Assembly: GCF_000429565.1 (NCBI RefSeq)
Contig: NZ_AUCC01000001.1
Coordinates: forward strand, 1-64,000
Reading direction: 5' to 3'
Source: Arsenophonus nasoniae DSM 15247
GTDB taxonomy: Bacteria; Pseudomonadota; Gammaproteobacteria; Enterobacterales; Enterobacteriaceae
Length of the DNA: 64,000 nt
A program made the translations under genes and the position numbers. Below, in pieces: positions 1 through 8,397 of the stretch. The notes beneath the pieces are model-generated. The model was given only the letters and a program-made list of their open reading frames with translations. It did not search any database and was not told where the DNA came from. Position 1 is the first letter of the stretch. Every line of letters starts with the position of its first letter.

Positions 1-253
<253 letters not shown>

Positions 254-282
254 ATCTTCTACAGAATTTGTTGACCATTACA

Positions 283-351
283 GTAAGGGACATCGTCAGT
301 TTCAGGATTATAGCGCATGATCTGCATTTTCAGTTTTTTCATCTTAGCCAT
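283..351 (-). pseudogene. frdB: frdB (fumarate reductase iron-sulfur subunit), 5' remnant cut off by IS
   Basis: The ATG at 351 overlaps the end of frdA and is preceded by an AAGGAG ribosome-binding site. The first 23 codons encode MAKMKKLKMQIMRYNPETDD and three further residues, matching the FrdB N-terminus. At base 282 the sequence becomes the IS end. Translation would add seven foreign residues and stop at 259-261, giving a 30-residue peptide with none of the [2Fe-2S], [3Fe-4S] or [4Fe-4S] cysteine motifs. FrdB normally passes electrons from the FrdCD quinol site to FrdA. The rest of frdB, frdC and frdD would lie beyond the element, if still present. Confidence 0.85.
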
Positions 352-2140
352 TAGCCTGCTCCTTATTTGCTTGCTCTTGTGCCGTTGCTTCACCACCATA
401 TACGCGTTTAGCTGGCGCTAATTTGGTAATTTTCACATCACGATAAGCTATATGCGGTGCGCCTTGTGAATTATAATAGGCAAGAGAATGTTTTAAGAAA
501 TTAGCATCATCACGATCAGTACAGTCTTCATCCAGACGCTGATGGGCACCACGAGATTCTTTGCGATAGAAAGCAGAGTGAGCCATGCATTCCGCTACAT
601 CAAGACTAAATCCTAATTCGATAGTATAGAGCAGAGCGGTATTAAAGACGCTGCTATGATCGGTAATTTCAATATGTTTAAAACGTTCTTTAAGTTCGGC
701 TAATTTATTTATGGTTTTTTGCATTAATTCTGGTGTTCGATAGATACCACAACCTTCCTCCATTGCTATTCCCATTTCATCTCGGATGTTAGCCCAATTC
801 TCTTTACCTTTTTGGTTGAATAGTTTGGTTAAATTGGTTTCAATTTCACGCACTTTTAATTCAATGGCATTTTTATTTGCTGGAGAGGCTTCAGTGGCGT
901 ATTTTGCTGCTTCTATGCCAGCTAATCGCCCAAAAACGACTAATTCTGCTAATGAGTTAGAACCTAGGCGGTTTGCACCATGTAAGCCAACCGATGAACA
1001 TTCGCCCACAGCAAATAGACCTTTAATTGATGTTTCACATTTCTGATCCGTTTCAATACCCCCCATTGTATAGTGCGCGGTTGGGCGAACAGGGATAGGA
1101 TCGGTAACGGGATCGACGCCGACATAAGCTTTGGCTAATTCACAAATAAAGGGCAGGCGCTCATGTAGTTTCTCTGCTCCCAGATGGCGTAAGTCAAGAT
1201 GTACGACATCACCGCGAGATGATTTTATTGTGCGGCCTGCTCGCCACTCATGCCAAAAAGCTTGAGAAACCTTGTCTCGTGGACCTAATTCCATATATTT
1301 ATTTTCTGGTTTACCGAGTGGGGTTTCAGGGCCTAAACCATAATCTTGCAGATAACGATAGCCATCTTTGTTGATGAGGATCCCGCCTTCGCCTCTACAG
1401 CCTTCAGTCATCAGTATTCCAGAGCCTGGCAAGCCAGTTGGATGGTATTGGACAAACTCCATATCACGTAATGGAATACCATGACGCAACGCAATACCCA
1501 TGCCGTCACCGGTAACAATTCCACCGTTAGTATTATAACGGTAAACACGACCCGCGCCGCCGGTGGCCATAATAACGGCATTTGCGTTAATTTGAACATG
1601 TGTACCCTCCATCATATGAAGAGCGACTAGGCCATGTACGCGTCCTTCATCAACAAGAATGTCTAACACAAAATGTTCATCAAAGCGTTGGATTTGTGGG
1701 TATTTGAGTGAGGTTTGAAATAAAGTATGTAACATATGGAAGCCGGTTTTATCAGCAGCAAACCAAGTGCGCTCGATCTTCATTCCTCCAAAGCGACGAA
1801 CGTTCACTGTACCATCTTTTTTACGACTCCATGGGCATCCCCATAATTCCAGTTGTGTCATTTCGGTTGGGCAATGTTTGACAAAATATTCAACCACATC
1901 TTGTTCACATAACCAATCTCCCCCTGAAACCGTATCATTAAAGTGATAATCATAAGTATCATGGGATTGAGCGATTGCAGCTGCGCCACCTTCTGCAGCA
2001 ACTGTATGACTGCGCATGGGGTAGACTTTTGAAATTAAAGCAATTTTCAGATGGGGATGAGCTTCTGCAGCAGCAATTGCTGCCCTTAAACCCGCCCCGC
2101 CTGCTCCTATTATGGCTAAATCTGCATTAAAGGTTTGCAC
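344..2140 (-). CDS. frdA: Fumarate reductase flavoprotein subunit FrdA
   Basis: This is the catalytic subunit of quinol:fumarate reductase, which reduces fumarate to succinate on the inner face of the cytoplasmic membrane during anaerobic respiration. An N-terminal dinucleotide-binding motif (IIGAGGAGLRAA) is followed by RSHTVAAEGG, whose His carries covalent FAD, and by HPTGLPGSG and the capping and C-terminal domains. The C-terminus KRVYGG... is as in E. coli FrdA (602 aa). The reading frame extends to an ATG at 2155, but a GTG at 2140 starts the canonical MQTF sequence and has GGAG at the right distance, so 598 aa is preferred. The gene is intact, but its partner frdB is cut by an IS immediately downstream, so a working FRD complex is doubtful. 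Confidence 0.93.
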   Translation of the reverse strand: MQTFNADLAIIGAGGAGLRAAIAAAEAHPHLKIALISKVYPMRSHTVAAEGGAAAIAQSHDTYDYHFNDTVSGGDWLCEQDVVEYFVKHCPTEMTQLELWGCPWSRKKDGTVNVRRFGGMKIERTWFAADKTGFHMLHTLFQTSLKYPQIQRFDEHFVLDILVDEGRVHGLVALHMMEGTHVQINANAVIMATGGAGRVYRYNTNGGIVTGDGMGIALRHGIPLRDMEFVQYHPTGLPGSGILMTEGCRGEGGILINKDGYRYLQDYGLGPETPLGKPENKYMELGPRDKVSQAFWHEWRAGRTIKSSRGDVVHLDLRHLGAEKLHERLPFICELAKAYVGVDPVTDPIPVRPTAHYTMGGIETDQKCETSIKGLFAVGECSSVGLHGANRLGSNSLAELVVFGRLAGIEAAKYATEASPANKNAIELKVREIETNLTKLFNQKGKENWANIRDEMGIAMEEGCGIYRTPELMQKTINKLAELKERFKHIEITDHSSVFNTALLYTIELGFSLDVAECMAHSAFYRKESRGAHQRLDEDCTDRDDANFLKHSLAYYNSQGAPHIAYRDVKITKLAPAKRVYGGEATAQEQANKEQANG

Positions 2141-3069
2141 ACTATGCTTCTCCATTACTATTTGAAATAAACTTCATGTTGTTATGGCATTGTTATCTAA
2201 TTATGATTAATAATTAACAATAAATTATTATTAAGCAATTTATAACAAATTGTTACGGACAGAGATTTGATTCAGGTACTAGTTTTCTAGGATTTTGCTT
2301 ATAAAAAGTGAGAGCTAATAGACTTGTTTTAAAAATTAGCTATTTTTGATCATAAAATGAGTATAATTAAGTTTATATGTTATCTTATTAAGTTAATGGA
2401 TTTCGAATGGGTTTTTATTTTTTTATTGTTAAAGATTTTTAAATAAATTTTAAACAAGCATTAGTAGGCAGTTTTTGTTACTAACTTAATAAATAATATG
2501 AATTTTATTTAATGAAAATAGTATAATTATATGCTTATTTATTGATATATAACGTTATTTCTTTTTGGTATTTTTATAATTAATAAAATATATTCATTGA
2601 TAATATTTTCATAAGCAATAAGGTAATTTTAGTCATATTTTATAATATTTTTGTGTTTATAAAATTATTATAAATGAATGTATTTTCAATAATAAAAATT
2701 TGTATTAATTCATTAAAATGATTATTTTTAGTTTTTTTATTAATTTTATAGCTGAAAATAACTTCTAAATTCTTTTAAGGTATTGATATTATTTGAATTT
2801 GTTTTTTATGGCTTGATGATTTTCAGTTGAAATATTTTCTTTGTTCAGCTAAATTGGAGATCATATAGAAAATAGTTATATTAACTTATAACTAATATTA
2901 ATTATTTCTTTCAACTAATTAATATTTTCAGGTTCTCTTACTATTCAACTAAGGGTTAGTTTATTTTTTGTTAAAAAACCTAGTGATGAGATTAACGATA
3001 TGAAACATTTGTTTATTTGTTTACAGGCGAGTAAACTAGCGCGCTTTATTCTTTTTTGGAGTTTTTACA
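2141..3069. other. Long AT-rich intergenic region between divergent frdA and epmA
   Basis: Over 900 bp with runs of A/T and no credible reading frame on either strand. It must contain the divergent promoters of frdA and epmA. I looked for an FNR box (TTGAT-N4-ATCAA) and found only poor partial matches. Near epmA there is a small inverted repeat, GTTTAC (3019-3024) and GTAAAC (3031-3036). It may be the eroded remains of lost genes. Confidence 0.6.
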
Positions 3070-4050
3070 ATGAGTGAGGTCGTGAATTGGCAACCGAGCG
3101 CGTCTATCAATAACTTACTGAAAAGAGCCAAAATTATTGCTGAAATCAGGCGTTTTTTCATCGATCGAGGAGTAGTAGAAGTAGAGACGCCTATATTAAG
3201 CAAATTCACGGTAACAGATATTCATCTCTCGCCGTTTGAAACCCAATTTATAGCTCCGGTCATCGCTGATAGCACCAAACTGTATATGATAACGAGTCCA
3301 GAATATCATATGAAACGTTTGCTAGCGGCCGGCAGTGGGCCTATATATCAGATAATTAAAGCTTTTCGTAATGAAGAAGAGGGACGTTACCATAATCCAG
3401 AGTTTACTATGCTGGAATGGTATCGACCACATTATGATATGTACCGACTTATTGATGAAGTGGATGATTTGCTGCAACAGATTTTGGACTGCCAACCAAC
3501 TGAGCGGATATCATATCAACAGGCCTTTCAGCGTTATCTAAATATTGATCCATTAGCACTGGAATCAGAAAGAAAACAATTACGTGATGCAGCAGTGAAA
3601 TTGGGTTTAAATAACGCAGAAACTGAAGAAGACAAAGATGTATTGTTACAATTTTTGTTTACTATGGGAGTTGAACCTAATCTAGGTAAAGATAAACCCA
3701 CTGTTATCTATCATTTCCCCGCTTCACAAGCAGCATTAGCCGAAATTAGTAAAGAAGATCACCGCGTCGCTGAGCGTTTTGAAGTTTATTTTAAGGGTAT
3801 TGAGTTGGCTAATGGTTTTCGTGAGTTGACGGATGCACAAGAACAAAGAGAACGTTTTGAGCATGATAACCAAATTCGTGAAAAGATGGGTTTACCAGAG
3901 CAGCCCATTGATGAGTGTCTCCTTGCGGCATTAGATAAAGTCATCCCTGATTGTTCGGGCGTTGCTTTAGGCATTGATCGTTTAGTTATGTTGGCGTTGA
4001 ATGCAGAAAAAATCAGTGATGTTATCTCTTTTTCTATCGAGCGGGCTTAA
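3070..4050 (+). CDS. epmA: Elongation factor P--(R)-beta-lysine ligase EpmA (YjeA/PoxA/GenX)
   Basis: EpmA is a class II aminoacyl-tRNA synthetase-like enzyme that attaches (R)-beta-lysine to the conserved lysine of elongation factor P, with ATP, easing ribosome stalling at proline runs. The 326-residue length equals the family norm (325 in E. coli), and it lacks the anticodon-binding domain of LysRS. Class II motif 2 is visible as [20 protein letters not shown] (about residues 97-116) and motif 3 as [12 protein letters not shown] near the C-terminus. The ATG follows a GGAG ribosome-binding site. It lies divergent from frdA, as in E. coli, but its downstream neighbour here is the unrelated glp operon. 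Confidence 0.95.
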   Translation: MSEVVNWQPSASINNLLKRAKIIAEIRRFFIDRGVVEVETPILSKFTVTDIHLSPFETQFIAPVIADSTKLYMITSPEYHMKRLLAAGSGPIYQIIKAFRNEEEGRYHNPEFTMLEWYRPHYDMYRLIDEVDDLLQQILDCQPTERISYQQAFQRYLNIDPLALESERKQLRDAAVKLGLNNAETEEDKDVLLQFLFTMGVEPNLGKDKPTVIYHFPASQAALAEISKEDHRVAERFEVYFKGIELANGFRELTDAQEQRERFEHDNQIREKMGLPEQPIDECLLAALDKVIPDCSGVALGIDRLVMLALNAEKISDVISFSIERA

Positions 4051-4070
4051 TATTAGTAAGCTAAAAGTAA

Positions 4071-4094
4071 TCAGCGGTAAATTATTACCGCTGA
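4071..4094. terminator. Hairpin between convergent epmA and glpQ
   Basis: TCAGCGGTAA (4071-4080) and TTACCGCTGA (4085-4094) form a perfect 10-bp stem with a four-base loop ATTA. It sits 20 bp after the epmA stop and 15 bp after the glpQ stop on the other strand. Neither side has a strong T run, so termination strength is uncertain. Confidence 0.55.
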
Positions 4095-4109
4095 GTTTAT
4101 TGGTGGTTG

Positions 4110-5192
4110 TTATTGATGTTGATGCTGTTTTTGCAAAAATTTTACCCCAAGATCAGGAAAATCGGTAAAGGCACCATCGACGTTAGCTTTGTTATAGATA
4201 ATATCAAACAGTTGTTCGCCGTTTTTCACGTAATTTGGTAGCTTATCAATCCGAATGGTATAAGGATAAGGATGAACAACTAACTTATTTTTGTGTGCAT
4301 CCTTAACCATTGTAGTCAGCTTTATTTTACCAGGCTTGGAGTTTTCACTAATAAGCATGTGATAATCTGGCCCTATCCCATCAGCATATTTAGCCACTTC
4401 TTTCATTGCACCTGGTTTAAACATCCAATCATAGCTATAATTAGTCCAGCTACCGTTAGGCTGCTCTTCATAAGTTTCATGCCAGTCAGTATAAGCAATT
4501 AATTGAACCAGTTTTAAATCCATACCTAATTTAGGGAAAAGCTTATTTTTAATACGTTTTAATTCATTAGCATCAAAACACTGGAGATAGACATTATCGT
4601 TTTTGTTGCTATAGCCATATTGCTTTAGTATTTCTAACACCCTAGTTGAAATATCTTTACCTTCCTGCTTGTGAAACCAAGGTGCTTTAATTTCAGGATA
4701 AATGCCTATGTTTTTGCCGGTTGATTTATTTAAACCTTGGACAAATTCAATTTCTTCTTGAAAAGTATGAATATGAAAGCTGGATTTTTCCATTGGGAAA
4801 CGGTTAGGATAGGTTTGCACTTTTTTACCATCTTTCATTTCAAAGGCTTCAGTAAATTTAAGTGAACGAATTTCTGGTAAGGTAAAATCAATGGCATAAA
4901 AGCGACCATCTTTGCGAGCACGGCCTGGAAAGCGGTCAGCAACGTCTGTTACGCTATCAAGATAGTGATCATGTAACACAATCAGCTCATTATCTTTTGT
5001 CATTACCAAATCTTGCTCAAGAAAATCGGCACCTTGCGCATAAGCCATTGCTTTGGCGGGTAATGTATGTTCAGGCAAATAGCCACTTGCCCCGCGATAA
5101 GCAATAACAACTTTTGCATTAGATTGTGCAATTGTTGACATCGACATAACTAATAACATACTAGCAACCAAGGTATTTAATTTTATATTCAT
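4110..5192 (-). CDS. glpQ: Periplasmic glycerophosphodiester phosphodiesterase GlpQ
   Basis: GlpQ hydrolyses glycerophosphodiesters such as glycerophosphocholine to sn-glycerol 3-phosphate and an alcohol in the periplasm. A signal peptide (about residues 1-26, ending in AQSNA) is followed by the GDPD TIM-barrel. HRGASGYLPEHT of the family appears here as YRGASGYLPEHTLPAK, and the metal-binding EQDLVMTKDNELIVLHDH segment follows. The first catalytic His of the usual HRG triplet reads Tyr here (IAYRGASG). E. coli GlpQ as I recall it has IAHRGASG, so this substitution deserves checking. The length of 360 aa matches the family (358). It lies 100 bp downstream of glpT in a glpTQ operon, which supplies its product to the transporter. 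Confidence 0.9.
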   Translation of the reverse strand: MNIKLNTLVASMLLVMSMSTIAQSNAKVVIAYRGASGYLPEHTLPAKAMAYAQGADFLEQDLVMTKDNELIVLHDHYLDSVTDVADRFPGRARKDGRFYAIDFTLPEIRSLKFTEAFEMKDGKKVQTYPNRFPMEKSSFHIHTFQEEIEFVQGLNKSTGKNIGIYPEIKAPWFHKQEGKDISTRVLEILKQYGYSNKNDNVYLQCFDANELKRIKNKLFPKLGMDLKLVQLIAYTDWHETYEEQPNGSWTNYSYDWMFKPGAMKEVAKYADGIGPDYHMLISENSKPGKIKLTTMVKDAHKNKLVVHPYPYTIRIDKLPNYVKNGEQLFDIIYNKANVDGAFTDFPDLGVKFLQKQHQHQ

Positions 5193-5292
5193 TAGTATAA
5201 TTCTCTTTATTATGATCGGGGAAATCAGCGATAAAGTGAGTTCCCCTTTTGGCCGAGTTTATTAATTAAAGATAGTAGATCTATGACAAAAA

Positions 5293-6645
5293 TTAGCTAT
5301 GTTGCTCCATCATTTGGCGCTTATGTTTATTTTCACTTAGCATCACAATAAACAATAAAATAACAGAAAGAAAGCTACCGCCAATCATTACCATAAAGCC
5401 GCCATTCCAGCCGAAATAGTCAACGGTATAACCCACAATAGCACTTGCCGCTACTGAACCACCAAGATAGCCAAATAAACCGGTAAAACCAGCTGCAGTA
5501 CCTGCGGCTTTTTTGGGAGCTAATTCAAGTGCATGTAAACCAATCAACATAACAGGGCCATAGATTAAGAATCCAATAATTAGCATACAAGCGATATCAA
5601 TATGAGGATTCCCTGGAGGATTGAGCCAGAAGGCAATGGTTGCAATGGTGACTAATGCCATGAAGAATACGCCGGTGGCACCACGGTTTCCTTTGAAAAC
5701 TTTATCTGACATCCAACCGCAAAGTAGTGTGCCGGGAATACCTGCATATTCATATAAGAAATAAGCCCATGACGATTTATCCATAGCAAAGTGTTTAACT
5801 TCACGTAAGTAAGTCGGTGACCAGTCAAGCACGCCGTAGCGTAGTAAGTAAACGAAAACGTTAGCAAAAGCGATCATCCAAAGCAGTTTATTAGGCAAAA
5901 TATATTGCATAAAGATCTGTTTTGCGGTCAGCTCTTTTTCGTCTTTGTCGGTATAATCAGGGGGATAGTCATTTTTATATTCTTCAATCGGTGGTAAACC
6001 ACATGATTGTGGTGTATCACGCATTAAAGCAAAAGCAATGATAGCGACTAAAATGGCGGCAAGAGCTGGCATGTATAGCGCTGCTTTCCAGTCGTGGAAC
6101 CATGCCATACCTAATATAAATAATAAAGGCGGGATGCCGCCACCAACATTATGCGCGCAGTTCCAAATCGAAACGATACCACCACGTTCTTTTTGTGACC
6201 ACCAGTGAACCATTGTGCGGCCACAGGGGGGCCATCCCATACCTTGAAACCAACCGCATAGGAAGAGTAAAACAAACATGATCATAATGCTTGAGGTTGC
6301 CCAAGGTACAAAGCCCATAATCAGCATCACTGAAGCGGATAAAATTAGCCCAGCAGGTAAAAATACTCTCGGATTTGAACGATCAGAGACTGAGCCCATA
6401 ATAAATTTTGAGATACCATAAGCAATTGAGATACCTGATAGCGCAAAACCAAGATCACCTTTGGAAAAGCCTTGTTCAATTAAATAAGGCATTGCTAAGG
6501 CAAAATTCTTTCTAACTAGATAGTAAGCAGCATAACCAAAGAAAATACCGAAGAAAATTTGCCAACGTAGGCGGCGATAAAGTGGATCAATTTGATTTGC
6601 CGGAACTCTTTTGTCATGTGGTGCTGGCTTAAAAATACTTAACAT
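5293..6645 (-). CDS. glpT: sn-Glycerol-3-phosphate:phosphate antiporter GlpT
   Basis: This major facilitator superfamily protein of the organophosphate:phosphate antiporter family imports glycerol 3-phosphate in exchange for inorganic phosphate across the inner membrane. The 450-residue protein has about 12 hydrophobic helices. The N-terminus ([20 protein letters not shown]) and the signature region [20 protein letters not shown] (about residues 138-157) are typical. E. coli GlpT is 452 aa. The ATG is preceded by a strong GGAGGGG ribosome-binding site. It is the first gene of glpTQ, and a CRP-like site lies about 230 bp upstream. Confidence 0.95.
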   Translation of the reverse strand: MLSIFKPAPHDKRVPANQIDPLYRRLRWQIFFGIFFGYAAYYLVRKNFALAMPYLIEQGFSKGDLGFALSGISIAYGISKFIMGSVSDRSNPRVFLPAGLILSASVMLIMGFVPWATSSIMIMFVLLFLCGWFQGMGWPPCGRTMVHWWSQKERGGIVSIWNCAHNVGGGIPPLLFILGMAWFHDWKAALYMPALAAILVAIIAFALMRDTPQSCGLPPIEEYKNDYPPDYTDKDEKELTAKQIFMQYILPNKLLWMIAFANVFVYLLRYGVLDWSPTYLREVKHFAMDKSSWAYFLYEYAGIPGTLLCGWMSDKVFKGNRGATGVFFMALVTIATIAFWLNPPGNPHIDIACMLIIGFLIYGPVMLIGLHALELAPKKAAGTAAGFTGLFGYLGGSVAASAIVGYTVDYFGWNGGFMVMIGGSFLSVILLFIVMLSENKHKRQMMEQHS

Positions 6646-6868
6646 AATTCCCCTCCGATAGCATTTAAATTATTGCTATCAAGTAATAAGCAATTGCTAA
6701 AACGAAAAATGTGAGACGTTATTATTCGGTCTTCTTTCTTAATCGCGCGCTAAGATAACTCATGTTAATGCATATGTCTGCATATGAATGCGAAAATGTT
6801 ATAAATTTGTGCGTAAACAGACAAAATATATATCGGCGATAGAAATAATTTTTTAATTATTCAAGCAT

Positions 6869-6890
6869 AAATGTGAACTTCGTCATAAAT
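6869..6890. promoter_or_regulatory. Candidate CRP-cAMP binding site upstream of glpT
   Basis: AAATGTGAACTTCGTCATAA shows TGTGA-N6-TCATA, one mismatch from the TGTGA-N6-TCACA core, with the A/T flanks usual for CRP. It lies about 225 bp upstream of the glpT start. glpTQ is known to be CRP-activated in E. coli, so the context fits. Confidence 0.5.
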
Positions 6891-7082
6891 TTGTTAGTTC
6901 TGCTATCAAAAGTCACTATGAATGCTCGTTTTTGTTTCTTAATAAACATTGTTGATTAAAAATTGTTTATATTGTGATAGATGACCGCTTATTTAGTTGA
7001 TATCAAATATCATATTAAAGTCTACAACTACCCTATAACGAAAATAATTGCTAAGTGTTCTGTGGTTTATACATTATTACAC

Positions 7083-7109
7083 TGAGTGGATATCGTTATT
7101 CTCCACTCA
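7083..7109. repeat. Inverted repeat downstream of yhhQ
   Basis: TGAGTGGA (7083-7090) and TCCACTCA (7102-7109) pair perfectly with an 11-base loop. It lies about 65 bp beyond the yhhQ stop on the minus strand without a T run, so it is at best a weak terminator or transcript end. Confidence 0.4.
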
Positions 7110-7174
7110 ATGGATGGTTTTATTGTTAAACAGATATTCAATTAGGCATATTTAGACTTGATTCAACTTAATTA

Positions 7175-7846
7175 TTATCTGCTAGCTAGATAACAATTCT
7201 TTTCGTGTTGACCCTGGAAAAAGTAGCTTAAAATGAAGTTCAACATCAATCCATAAGCTGGAAGGAAAAATAGCATACAAATAAATAACTTAAAGCTATA
7301 ATCGACTAAAGCAATTTCCACCCAGTTTGTCGCCATAAAAGGGTCAGTGCTGCGATAAAATGCAATGAAAAAGAAAGCAATCGTATCCAGTAGATTACCG
7401 AAAAACATTGCAGCCGTCGGCGCAATCCACCAACGACGATAATTACGTAATTTATTAAACACGAAAATATCCATAATTTGGCCCAAAACGTAAGCCATGA
7501 AGCTTGCTAGCGCAATACGGGCAACAAATAAATTAAATTCATTTAGGGTAATAAATCCTTGCCATTGTCCTTGGTAAAAAAGTGCCGATAGAATGTAGGA
7601 GATAGAAAGCGCCGGCAGCATAGCCGCAGCAATAATCCGTCGAGCGAGAGCAGCACCATAAATACGTACAGTTAGATCAGTTGTTAAGAAAATGAAAGGA
7701 AAAGTGAACGCTCCCCATGTGGTATGAAGGCCGAAAATGGTAATCGGCAGTTGTACCAGATAATTGCTAGAGGTAATTATCAAAATATGAAAAAAGGAAA
7801 GCCAGATGAGTGCCTTAATTCGCTGTTGTGGCGTTAATTCGAACAT
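7175..7846 (-). CDS. yhhQ: Queuosine precursor (7-cyano-7-deazaguanine) transporter YhhQ/QPTR family
   Basis: YhhQ is an inner-membrane protein of the VUT/ECF-like family that salvages queuosine precursors (preQ0/preQ1) for tRNA modification. The 223-residue protein is strongly hydrophobic with about six membrane segments. It contains the family-typical FPFIFLTTDLTVRIYG motif (about residues 49-64) and a C-terminal segment with TAAMFFGNLLDTIAFF. E. coli YhhQ is 221 aa. The ATG follows AAAAGG. It lies divergent from tusA, the same arrangement as in E. coli, where sulfur transfer to tRNA and tRNA modification genes sit together. Confidence 0.92.
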   Translation of the reverse strand: MFELTPQQRIKALIWLSFFHILIITSSNYLVQLPITIFGLHTTWGAFTFPFIFLTTDLTVRIYGAALARRIIAAAMLPALSISYILSALFYQGQWQGFITLNEFNLFVARIALASFMAYVLGQIMDIFVFNKLRNYRRWWIAPTAAMFFGNLLDTIAFFFIAFYRSTDPFMATNWVEIALVDYSFKLFICMLFFLPAYGLMLNFILSYFFQGQHEKNCYLASR

Positions 7847-8044
7847 ATTATACCTTTTTGATTAAATGGGGTGAGGGAACCCATGATAATGTCATTTACG
7901 CAGCGCATCATACTCCTGGGATAAGATAAAAGCAAAATGAATAATAAAGTTTTCTTATCTATTTTATTTAATAAATGGCAGGAGAATTTATTTGATTTGT
8001 AATATAATTCCAAGCTATTGAATAGGCTTTAAAACGAAATACCT

Positions 8045-8287
8045 ATGCCAGATATTTTTACTAACCCAAATCGAACTCTTGATACACAAGGATTACGTTG
8101 TCCTGAACCAATTATGATGATAAGAAAAATGGTTCGTCAGATGGCTGAAGGTGATACATTATTAATTATTGCTGATGATCCGGCTACAATCCGTGATATT
8201 CCAGCCTTTTGTCGTTTTATGCAACATCAACTTTTAGCTGAAGAGACCCAGCAACCTCCTTACCGTTATTTGATCCGCAAAAAGTGA
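8045..8287 (+). CDS. tusA: Sulfurtransferase TusA
   Basis: TusA accepts persulfide sulfur from the cysteine desulfurase IscS and passes it to TusBCD for 2-thiolation of wobble uridine by MnmA; it also feeds other sulfur pathways. The 80-residue protein (81 in E. coli) carries the SirA/TusA motif [14 protein letters not shown], with the persulfide-carrying Cys at residue 19, and ends PYRYLIRKK like its homologues. The ribosome-binding site is weak. It is followed by a long hairpin shared with convergent zntA. Confidence 0.95.
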   Translation: MPDIFTNPNRTLDTQGLRCPEPIMMIRKMVRQMAEGDTLLIIADDPATIRDIPAFCRFMQHQLLAEETQQPPYRYLIRKK

Positions 8288-8323
8288 ATTAATACTTAAA
8301 ATGAAACGGTGTTAAAGAAAATA

Positions 8324-8376
8324 ATATATTGAAAAAGAGAGGCTATTGAACCATGCCTCTCTTTTCTTCAATATAT
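8324..8376. terminator. Bidirectional terminator between tusA and zntA
   Basis: An inner stem pairs AAAAGAGAGGC (8333-8343) with GCCTCTCTTTT (8355-8365). It is continued by an outer stem, ATATATTGAA (8324-8333) with TTCAATATAT (8367-8376), sharing or bulging one base. The A/T-rich flanks give U-rich tails on both strands, which suits the convergent genes. Confidence 0.8.
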
Positions 8377-8397
8377 AAATAATATTTAATAAAATGT

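Larger units (their letters stand above)
6646..7174. other. Intergenic region upstream of glpT
   Basis: No reading frame of note in 529 bp. It holds a likely CRP site (6872-6887), two GCATATG repeats near 6770-6785 and an 8-bp inverted repeat (7083-7090 and 7102-7109, loop 11). I could not find a convincing pair of GlpR operators. The divergent glpABC genes found beside glpT in E. coli are absent; yhhQ follows instead. Confidence 0.5.

Noticed and set aside
2141-2155. ATG five codons upstream for frdA
   Set aside because: The GTG at 2140 gives the exact family start and has GGAG correctly spaced; the upstream ATG has no ribosome-binding site.
2220-2400. FNR or ArcA box for frdA
   Set aside because: Candidates such as TTGATCATAAAATG miss the second half-site; none is good enough to call.
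3019-3036. GTTTAC/GTAAAC inverted repeat before epmA as an operator
   Set aside because: The arms are only six bases in AT-rich DNA and do not match a known regulator; chance is likely.
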